A stretch of 64,000 nucleotides of DNA from Streptomyces cellulosae (lineage in GTDB: Bacteria; Actinomycetota; Actinomycetes; Streptomycetales; Streptomycetaceae). Position 1 is the first letter of the stretch; each line of letters starts with the position of its first letter. Position numbers and translations under genes: made by a program. The notes beneath the pieces are model-generated. The model did no database searches and was not told where the DNA came from. It saw only the letters and a program-made list of their open reading frames with translations. Below are positions 57,813-64,000 of this stretch, piece by piece. The DNA is taken from contig NZ_JOEV01000001.1 of assembly GCF_000721105.1 (NCBI RefSeq), positions 62,001 through 126,000 of the forward strand, in the 5' to 3' direction.

Positions 57813-59859
57813 AGCGCTGCCCGGCGCCCGACAACCGGTGGAGCCGTAGGGCGAGTTGGATCTCCAGGACTCTGGCGGGGCACTGCCAGTCGTCGCCGAG
57901 AAGGCGGCCGACCCGCTCCAGCCGCTGGGCGACCGTGTTCACATGAACGTGCAGGGCGTCCTTGGTGTGCACGGGGCTCATCCCGCTCGCGAAGTACGCG
58001 TCGAGGGTGCGCACCAAGTCGGTGCCGCGCCGTTCGTCGTACGCGACGACCTGGCCGATGGTGCGCTCGACGAAGCCTGCGATGTCGCGGTCGCCGGCGA
58101 GCAGGAGGCCCAGGAAGCCGAAGTCCTCGGCGGCGGCTCCGTCGCCGGAGCGGCCGAGCAGCCGTAGCGCGTCCAGGCAGCGGCGGCCTTCCTCGTAGGC
58201 GGCGGCCACGGCCTCCGGGCGGGCGGCGAGGTCCTCGACGGGAGCGGACGCTCCGACGGTGACCGAATCGTGCACGGCGGTGCCGAGGTGGCGGGCCGTG
58301 CGGCGGGCCGTCTCCGTAGCGGTGTCGCCGGGCTCGAGCGGCAGCAGCAGGACGGTGCCGCCGTCGCGGGACGCTGCCAGGCCGTGCCGGGTGGCGGCAA
58401 GGTGGGAGGCGGCCGACCACAGGCGACGACGGGCGACCGCCTCCTGGTCGGCATCGGCCGCCGTACCCTCCAGACGCGCGGCCAGCACCACATGGGTGGC
58501 ATCCAGATCGGCCCGCAACCGGGACGCGCGCTCGCGCAGCAGCCGTGGGTCGCGGTCGCGGGCGTCCAGCAGGTCGTCCAACAGCTCGCCCCGCACGCGC
58601 TGTTCGGCCTCGGCGGCGGAGCGCCGGGCGAGCAGCAGCAGGGAGGTGACCATCGCGGCGCGCTCCAGTGTGCGCTGGTCGACGGGATCGAGTCCCGGGT
58701 GGCCGCGCAGGACGAGAGCGCCGAGGAGTTCGCCGCCGGCGGCCACGGCGGCGATCCAGTCGTCCGCGTGACGCACCGCGTGCCCGTCCGCGCGGGACGC
58801 CTCCAGGGCCTCGGCCGGTGCGGCGGTCGCCTCTGCGAACTCCACCGTGCCGTCCAGGACTTCGGAGACGGCGGCGGCCACGTCGTGCACCCCGCCGCCC
58901 CGCAGCACGAGTTCGGCGAGGCGGTCGTGGACGTCCGAGGCGCGCTCGATGACGCCGCTGCGGTCCCGGATGATCTCGTTGGCCCGCTCCAGGTCCGACA
59001 GAGCCGAGCGGGTCTCGGTGAGGAGGTTCGCGGTGTCGATGGCGGCCGCGGCCAGCGCGGCGAACGAGCCGAGCAGCGCGATCTGCTCGCGCTCGAAGAC
59101 CCGGGCCCGCCGGTCCGCCGCGAACAGCACCCCGATCACGTGCGGCCCGAGCATCAGCGGCACACCGAGGATGGCGACCAGGCCCTCGTCCCGTACGCCC
59201 GAGTCGATGGTGAGGGTGTGCTGGAAGCGGTCGTCCTTGAAGTAGTCGTCGGTGACGTACGGCCGGGCCGTCTGGGCGACGAGACCGCCGAGTCCCTCGC
59301 CCATCCCGAGGCGCAGCTGCTGGAAACGGGCCGCGACCGAGCCCTCGGTGACACGCATGTAGGTGTCACCGCGCGCCGGGTCGTTCAGGCTGAGGTAGGC
59401 GACGTCCGTGCCGAGCAGTGAGCGGGCGCGCTGCACGATGGCCTGCAGCACCGCGTCCAGGTCGCGCAACCCGGCCAGGTCGTGTGCGGTCTCGAACAGG
59501 GCGGACAGCTCGGCCTCCCGTCGGCGCCGTCCCTCCAGCTCCGAGCGCACCCGCAGCGCGAGCGGCTTGACCGCCTCCAGCGCGGCGATCTCCTGGGCCG
59601 GCCTGCCCTCGGCACGGGCGATCAGCACCGGCTGCTCGTAGGCGTCGGCGGAAGCGCCCCGGGCCAGCAGTTCCAGGAACGGCGCCTCGGCGCTGCCGGG
59701 TGCCGGGTCGGTGCCCGCCCCGTCATGGGCCGGCACCTGGGCGGCGTCGCTCGGCGCGGCGTCGCTCGGCGCGCCATCGCCCGACCGGTCGTCGGCCGAC
59801 GCGTCGGCGAGGCCGGCGGCGACGGATCGCTCGGCGGACTGCGCGTGATCGCGGGACAT
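57811..59859 (-). CDS. GAF-domain PucR/CdaR-type transcriptional regulator
   Basis: A 682-aa regulator. The first 50 residues are low-complexity (Ser-Asp-Ala-Pro repeats). A GAF domain occupies about 110-270 (LSALFETAHDLAGLRDLDAV, GEGLGGLVAQTARPYVTDDY, AILGVPLMLGPHVIGVLFAA), followed by a coiled linker and a CdaR-like region. The C-terminal HTH is TLDAYFASGMSPVHTKDALH, then VHVNTVAQRLERVGRLLGDD. It likely senses a small acid and activates the neighbouring transporter or the 3-hydroxybutyrate-dehydrogenase-like gene 76 bp upstream. ATG 59859 is chosen; an in-frame ATG at 59877 adds six residues. Confidence 0.88.
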   Translation of the reverse strand: MSRDHAQSAERSVAAGLADASADDRSGDGAPSDAAPSDAAQVPAHDGAGTDPAPGSAEAPFLELLARGASADAYEQPVLIARAEGRPAQEIAALEAVKPLALRVRSELEGRRRREAELSALFETAHDLAGLRDLDAVLQAIVQRARSLLGTDVAYLSLNDPARGDTYMRVTEGSVAARFQQLRLGMGEGLGGLVAQTARPYVTDDYFKDDRFQHTLTIDSGVRDEGLVAILGVPLMLGPHVIGVLFAADRRARVFEREQIALLGSFAALAAAAIDTANLLTETRSALSDLERANEIIRDRSGVIERASDVHDRLAELVLRGGGVHDVAAAVSEVLDGTVEFAEATAAPAEALEASRADGHAVRHADDWIAAVAAGGELLGALVLRGHPGLDPVDQRTLERAAMVTSLLLLARRSAAEAEQRVRGELLDDLLDARDRDPRLLRERASRLRADLDATHVVLAARLEGTAADADQEAVARRRLWSAASHLAATRHGLAASRDGGTVLLLPLEPGDTATETARRTARHLGTAVHDSVTVGASAPVEDLAARPEAVAAAYEEGRRCLDALRLLGRSGDGAAAEDFGFLGLLLAGDRDIAGFVERTIGQVVAYDERRGTDLVRTLDAYFASGMSPVHTKDALHVHVNTVAQRLERVGRLLGDDWQCPARVLEIQLALRLHRLSGAGQR

Positions 59860-59935
59860 GCCCACAGGATTCCTCATCGCACGGCCGCCGCGTCAGCCCT
59901 GTGGAAAACTCCGCGGACCACCGGCACCACCCCGC

Positions 59936-60736
59936 TCAGTGCGCGGTCCAGCCGCCGTCGAGGACGAGCGAGGTACCGGTCACGAAGGAGGCCTGCGGGC
60001 CGCACAGATACGCCACCGCCTCGGCGACCTCCTCCGGTTCGATCAGCCGCTTGACGGCGCTGTCCTGCAACAGCACCTCGGCCAGTACGCGTTCCTCGGG
60101 GATGTCGTGGGCCCGGGCCTGGTCCGCGAGCTGTTTCTCGACCAGTGGTGTGCGCACATAGGCCGGGTTCACACAGTTCGAGGTGACCCCATGGGGAGCG
60201 CCTTCGAGGGCGGCCGTCTTGGACAGCCCCTCCAGACCGTGTTTCGCGGCCACATAGGCCGACTTGTAGGCCGAGGCCCGCAGTCCGTGGACGGAGGACA
60301 CGTTCACGATGCGGCCCCACCCCTGCCCGTACATGTGGGGCAGGGCGCCACGGATGAGCCTAAAGGGCGCCTCCAGCATCACCGTGAGCACGGTGTGGAA
60401 GACGTCGGGCGGGAACTCCTCGATGGGCCGCACCAGTTGCAGCCCGGCGTTGTTGACGAGGACGTCGGTGCCCGCGGCGGCGAGTTCGGCGGCGTCCAGG
60501 TCGGTGAGGTCCAGGACGTGCGCCTCGACGGTGCCGGCGAGGCCGCGGCCCTGCTCGGCGAGTGCCTCGAGACCGGCGGTGTCCCGGTCGACCGCTCTCA
60601 CCTTGGCCCCGGCGGCGGCGAGCCGCAGGGCACAGGCGCGGCCGATGCCGCCGGCCGCGCCGGTGACGAGCGCGGTGCGGCCGCCGAGGTCGAGCGTGGG
60701 GGCGGGGGGTCCCGGGAGGGGGCTGCGAGCGGTCAT
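59936..60736 (-). CDS. 3-hydroxybutyrate-dehydrogenase-like SDR
   Basis: A 266-aa SDR. The NAD loop is ALVTGAAGGIGRACALRLAA, the NNAG motif is DVLVNNAGLQLVRPIEEFPP, and the catalytic set is IVNVSSVHGLRASAYKSAYV with AAKHG (Ser, Tyr, Lys). VNPAYVRTPLVEKQLADQAR and the following VLAEVLLQDSAVKRLIEPEE match D-3-hydroxybutyrate dehydrogenases. It interconverts 3-hydroxybutyrate and acetoacetate. It is co-directional with the downstream GAF-PucR gene (76-bp gap), which may be its regulator. The first 15 residues are a Pro-rich tail. Confidence 0.9.
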   Translation of the reverse strand: MTARSPLPGPPAPTLDLGGRTALVTGAAGGIGRACALRLAAAGAKVRAVDRDTAGLEALAEQGRGLAGTVEAHVLDLTDLDAAELAAAGTDVLVNNAGLQLVRPIEEFPPDVFHTVLTVMLEAPFRLIRGALPHMYGQGWGRIVNVSSVHGLRASAYKSAYVAAKHGLEGLSKTAALEGAPHGVTSNCVNPAYVRTPLVEKQLADQARAHDIPEERVLAEVLLQDSAVKRLIEPEEVAEAVAYLCGPQASFVTGTSLVLDGGWTAH

Positions 60737-60790
60737 GCTCCGACCTTAGGCAGCGCTCGCCTCCCGCCCCATGTGGTCACCACCCATACT

Positions 60791-61270
60791 TCAGTCGGAA
60801 CTGGTGGGGTCGAACCATGTGGGGGCGTCCGCCATGGCTTGCTTGATCCTCAGCAGGCCGAACTCGTTCAGCTCGGGCAGGGCGTCCACGGCGAACCAGC
60901 CCACCTCCAGCGACTCGTCGTCGTTGACCCGCGCCTCCCCGCCGACGGCCCGGCAGCGGAAGGCGATGTCCATGTACTGGCACACATCGCCGTTGTCGTA
61001 GGTGATGGCCTTGAGCGCCTGGACGACGATCACCCGCTCCACCTCGCAGTGCACTCCCGTCTCCTCCTCGACCTCCCGCACGGCGCAGGCCGCGGGCTGC
61101 TCGCCGGGCTCCGGGATCCCGCCGATCAACGACCATTTGCGGGTGTCGCTGCGGCGGTGGAGCAGCACTCTGCCCTCGTCGTCGAAGACGACGGCGCTGA
61201 CGCCGGGCAGCCACAGCAACTCGTGGCCGATGGAGGTCCGCAGTGAACGGATGAAGTCAGGAGTAGCCAT
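60791..61270 (-). CDS. Nudix hydrolase
   Basis: A 159-aa Nudix protein. The Nudix box is complete: [20 protein letters not shown] followed directly by ETGV, with the expected Gly, Glu and REVEEE residues for Mg binding. KWSLIGG precedes it and [20 protein letters not shown] follows. Substrates are nucleoside diphosphates linked to another moiety, such as mutagenic nucleotides or ADP-ribose; the exact one cannot be read. It stands alone with 55 bp and 67 bp gaps on either side. Confidence 0.92.
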   Translation of the reverse strand: MATPDFIRSLRTSIGHELLWLPGVSAVVFDDEGRVLLHRRSDTRKWSLIGGIPEPGEQPAACAVREVEEETGVHCEVERVIVVQALKAITYDNGDVCQYMDIAFRCRAVGGEARVNDDESLEVGWFAVDALPELNEFGLLRIKQAMADAPTWFDPTSSD

Positions 61271-61337
61271 GCTCCGACCCTAACGGGCCGGTTTCCCGGC
61301 TCGGGTGATCTTCACCGGGCGGGCGACGGGAGTACGG

Positions 61338-62948
61338 CTACACGTCACCGGCGCGTCGACGGCGCAGACCGGCGCCGATCGCCCAGCCGAGTCCGCCCGC
61401 GGCGACCAGAACCAGAGCGATCTCCGGCAGGACGCCCAGGCGCGTGGCGGGCGTCTGGGAGGAGCGCAGCGGGACCTTCTGGACCAGGGAGTCGGCCACG
61501 AACATGCCGGTCCGCTGGGTGATCCTGCCGTCCGGCATGATGATGGCGCTGACGCCGCTGGTCACGGGGACGGTGACGGTCCGGCTGTGCTCGACGGCCC
61601 GTACCCGGGACATGGCGAGCTGCTGGTAGGTCATCTCGCTGCGGTCGAAGGTGGCGTTGTTGCTCGGTACGGAGATCATCTGGGCGCCGTCGGTGACCTC
61701 GGAACGCACGGCCCAGTCGAAGGCGGCCTCGTAGCACGTGACCAGGCCCACCTTGGCGCCGTCCATGTCGAACACGCCCGGCTTGCTGCCCCGGCTGAAG
61801 TCCTGGCTGACCATGGAGGTCCAGTTCTTGTTGATCGCCCCGATGAGCGAACGCAGCGGGAGGTACTCACCGAATGGCTGGATCTGCCGTTTGTCGTAGG
61901 TGTCGGTGGGTCCCTTGACCGGGTCCCACAGGATCTGCTCGTTGTACAGCTTGCCGTCGCGTCCCACGACACCGCCGACCGAGATCGGCACGCCGATCGC
62001 CTTGGCCGCCCGGTCGATGACGGCGGCCGCGTCGGCGTTGGCGAACGGGTCGATGTCGGAGGAGTTCTCGGGCCACAGCACGAAGTCCGGCTTGGCGACC
62101 TTGCCCGCCCTGACCTCGGCGGCGAGCCGCTCGGTCTCGCGGGCGTGGTAGTCGAGCACGGCCCGCCGCTGGGCGTTGAACTCCAGTCCCGCGCGCGGGA
62201 CGTTGCCCTGGATGACCGCGACGGTGACGCTGCCGTCCTCGGCCTTGTCGCTCACCAGCGGCCGCGCGGCCACCGCGCCCGCCACGGGCACGGCCAGGCT
62301 GAGCAGGGCCACGGCGGCAGCCGGCCGTCGAACGGCACCCGTGCGCCGGGCCGCGACGGCCAGCCGCACGACCTCGCAGAGGCCGAAGCCGCACAGGACG
62401 ACCCCGAAGCCGAGCACCGGGGTCCCGCCCACCGCGGCGAGCGGCAGGAAGACACCGTCCGCCTGCCCGAACGCGATCTTGCCCCAGGGGAAACCGTGGA
62501 AGGGCGCACGCGCGCGTGCCGCCTCTCCGGCGATCCACACCGCGGCCGCCCACACGGGCCAGCCCGGGAGCTTCGACACCGCGGCGACGCCCGCGCCGAC
62601 CAGCGCGACGAAGAGCGCCTCGATGGCGACCAGCGCCAGCCAGGGCCCGGGGCCGACCTCCACGCCGGTCCACACCAACAGCGGCAGCAGGAATCCGAGG
62701 CCGAAGAGGTAGCCGAGACCGAGGGCCGCCTTCCAGCCGCGCCCGCGCAGCACCCAGCCGAAGACGGCGAAGGCCGGCAGGGCCAGCCACCACAGGGTGC
62801 GCGGCGGGAAACTGACGTAGAGCAGCACTCCGGAGAGCGCTGCGGCGGCGGCCGGAAGGAGTCGCAGGAGCCGCGTCCCGCGCGATGCGGGCGCGGTCGG
62901 CTGCCTCACCTGGTCCGACTCGTCCACGGAAGTTGCGGTGACGGTCAC
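61338..62948 (-). CDS. lnt: Apolipoprotein N-acyltransferase
   Basis: A 536-aa membrane acyltransferase. After a polar start of about 30 residues there are six helices, then an extracytoplasmic nitrilase-like domain. The catalytic triad is visible: Glu in DFVLWPENSSDIDP, Lys in YDKRQIQPFGEYLPLRSLIG, and Cys in KVGLVTCYEAAFDWAV. A last helix and a basic tail (GLRRRRAGDV) end the protein. It transfers an acyl chain from phospholipid to the N-terminal Cys of lipoproteins. Streptomycetes usually have two lnt homologues; this could be either. GTG 62948 is preferred at the start of the conserved region. Confidence 0.93.
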   Translation of the reverse strand: MTVTATSVDESDQVRQPTAPASRGTRLLRLLPAAAAALSGVLLYVSFPPRTLWWLALPAFAVFGWVLRGRGWKAALGLGYLFGLGFLLPLLVWTGVEVGPGPWLALVAIEALFVALVGAGVAAVSKLPGWPVWAAAVWIAGEAARARAPFHGFPWGKIAFGQADGVFLPLAAVGGTPVLGFGVVLCGFGLCEVVRLAVAARRTGAVRRPAAAVALLSLAVPVAGAVAARPLVSDKAEDGSVTVAVIQGNVPRAGLEFNAQRRAVLDYHARETERLAAEVRAGKVAKPDFVLWPENSSDIDPFANADAAAVIDRAAKAIGVPISVGGVVGRDGKLYNEQILWDPVKGPTDTYDKRQIQPFGEYLPLRSLIGAINKNWTSMVSQDFSRGSKPGVFDMDGAKVGLVTCYEAAFDWAVRSEVTDGAQMISVPSNNATFDRSEMTYQQLAMSRVRAVEHSRTVTVPVTSGVSAIIMPDGRITQRTGMFVADSLVQKVPLRSSQTPATRLGVLPEIALVLVAAGGLGWAIGAGLRRRRAGDV

Positions 62949-63191
62949 TGTGGGAGTGTACGGCGGCCGGGCTCGGCGCCGACAGCGCGGTCCGCTCAGC
63001 CCCACGGACATCGGCGGTCGCCTCGGCAGCATCGTTTCTGCGCATCTCGGTCCAACTCGTCCACAAACCGCCCACCAGCCGTTACGGTGTGCCCCGGGGG
63101 CTTTGTCGTACGGGCCGGTGACGCCCGCACGACCGGGGACGGCACGGGTCGGGGGCGACCGGGTTCGGGGGGCGGGGTGGGTTCCACGGGG

Positions 63192-64000
63192 ATGGCGTCT
63201 GCGGCCGGTGCGGCGCCGGCAGCGGACGACGACAGACGCGACACTTCGGACGCGGCCGGCATGGTGATCCTCGGGGCGTGCGCCGCCTGGTCCCTGATCA
63301 CGGCGGCCGCGCATGACGGCCGCCCGGAGGGAGTACTGCTCGCGGTGCTGGCCGTGGCCGCCGGTTATGCCGCGGGACGGGTGTCCGGAGCGCTGCTCCC
63401 GGTCGCCGCGCCGAGCGCCGGGGCGCTGGCGGGGCTCGGCCTCACGGTGGGGTTGCCGCACCTCTCCCCGGGGCCCGAGATCGTCACGCCGCTCGGGCAC
63501 GCCGGTGCCGCCGCCGCCCTGCTGACGCTGTCAGCCGGTGCCGCGTGCTGCGCCGCCTGGGCAACCGAGTCCCCGGCGCTGCGGCTGGCGCTGCGCGTGC
63601 TGGCCGCCGGGATCGCGGTGACCGCTGCCGCGCTCGGGGCGGTCGCCGGGTTCGCCGCGTGCGTCGCCGTGCTGGTGGGCTCGCTCGCCGCGGGCAGGAT
63701 GCGTCACCGGGGTCCGGGCATCGCCGGGCTGGCCTTGTCCGCGGCCCTGGTGTCCGGTCTGACCTGGGCGGTCGCGGGGAACAAGGTGCCTGCCGGGCTC
63801 GCCGACTCCCTCGAGGGCCGGCTGACCCGGCAGCGGGTCGGGCTGTGGCAGGACGCGCTGCACATGGCCCGCGGGGACGCCGTGCTGGGTGTGGGCCCGG
63901 GCCGTTTCGGCGAACTCAGCGGGACGGCGACCCGGACCCTGCTCTCCGACGGCAAGCCTCATTCGGCGCCGCTTCAGCAGGCGGCCGAACAGGGGATCGT
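63192..64000 (+). CDS. O-antigen-ligase-family membrane protein (3' end outside window)
   Basis: An incomplete gene: 269 codons are present before the window ends. After about 20 polar residues there are at least six hydrophobic helices (for example VILGACAAWSLITAAAH and LLAVLAVAAGYAAGRVSGAL). Then comes the Wzy_C-type region QRVGLWQDALHMARGDAVLG followed by VGPGRFGELSG and KPHSAPLQQAAEQG. RVGLWQDAL, the GxGPGRF loop and the His in PHSAPLQ match polysaccharide polymerases/ligases of the O-antigen ligase family. ATG 63192 follows GGGG. It is divergent from lnt across a 243-bp spacer in which I see no other gene. Confidence 0.8.
   Translation, partial: MASAAGAAPAADDDRRDTSDAAGMVILGACAAWSLITAAAHDGRPEGVLLAVLAVAAGYAAGRVSGALLPVAAPSAGALAGLGLTVGLPHLSPGPEIVTPLGHAGAAAALLTLSAGAACCAAWATESPALRLALRVLAAGIAVTAAALGAVAGFAACVAVLVGSLAAGRMRHRGPGIAGLALSAALVSGLTWAVAGNKVPAGLADSLEGRLTRQRVGLWQDALHMARGDAVLGVGPGRFGELSGTATRTLLSDGKPHSAPLQQAAEQGI

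Overview
The window is chromosomal DNA of a high-GC actinomycete. Very strong G/C bias at third codon positions, frequent GTG starts, four-base stop/start overlaps (ATGA, GTGA), an SpoIIE-type phosphatase, a VanJ-like protein and the gene families present all point to Streptomyces or a close relative. No rRNA, tRNA, CRISPR array, transposase or phage gene was seen. The region reads as chromosome-arm accessory metabolism: short catabolic operons, nearly every one beside its own regulator (GntR, LacI, MarR, LysR, ROK, HxlR, PucR, two-component), with a few housekeeping-type genes between them (uppP, a long GAPDH, lnt).

Layout. 1-4.3 kb: partial FCD-type GntR regulator, uppP, a crcB/DUF190/crcB fluoride-channel operon, an SMP-30/strictosidine-synthase-like beta-propeller and a small winged-helix regulator. 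4.5-8.3 kb: GH42 beta-galactosidase divergent from a LacI regulator, then a MarR regulator. 8.3-18.3 kb: LysR regulator divergent from an organosulfur-assimilation operon. A 28-codon Cys-ending leader ORF is followed by hydrolase, rhodanese, SsuC/SsuB/SsuA-like transporter, LLM flavin monooxygenase, second binding protein, acyl-CoA-dehydrogenase-like flavoprotein and GlcD-like FAD oxidase. 18.4-21.1 kb: SseB-like protein, 483-aa GAPDH and a HAD-like protein.

21.1-30.2 kb: an eight-gene sugar/glycoside-type catabolic cluster made of a binding protein, two permeases without an ATPase, a type-B carboxylesterase, a ROK regulator, a GMC (pyranose-oxidase-like) oxidoreductase, a zinc nucleoside-deaminase-family protein and a xylose-isomerase-like TIM barrel. 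This is the best candidate for an undescribed pathway. 30.4-37.4 kb: PAP2 phosphatase, YihY/BrkB membrane protein, HxlR regulator, SDR, a PAS-GAF-SpoIIE-HATPase sensor phosphatase and a solitary type III polyketide synthase. 37.9-41.4 kb: a VanRS-like two-component system divergent from a VanY-like carboxypeptidase that has lost its zinc-binding core, followed by an intact VanJ-like phosphatase. 41.6-43.6 kb: MarR, GNAT and a frameshifted pirin.

43.7-51.6 kb: a homoprotocatechuate (3,4-dihydroxyphenylacetate) meta-cleavage operon: hpaD, hpaE, a DapA-like aldolase, a fumarylacetoacetate-hydrolase/RraA-type fusion and a PanE-like reductase, divergent from a PucR regulator. 51.7-60.7 kb: class II aldolase, MHS transporter, Tat-exported metallo-beta-lactamase-fold hydrolase, a decayed PucR gene, a second MHS transporter, a GAF-PucR regulator and a 3-hydroxybutyrate-dehydrogenase-like SDR. 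60.8-64 kb: Nudix hydrolase, lnt and the start of an O-antigen-ligase-family membrane protein that runs off the window.

Several local rearrangements stand out: a 33-bp in-frame duplication of a translation start, 34-bp and 21-bp tandem repeats, an N-terminal repeat expansion in hpaE, and three broken genes (vanY-like, pirin, PucR). All functional names are inferred from protein motifs read by eye; no database search was run.
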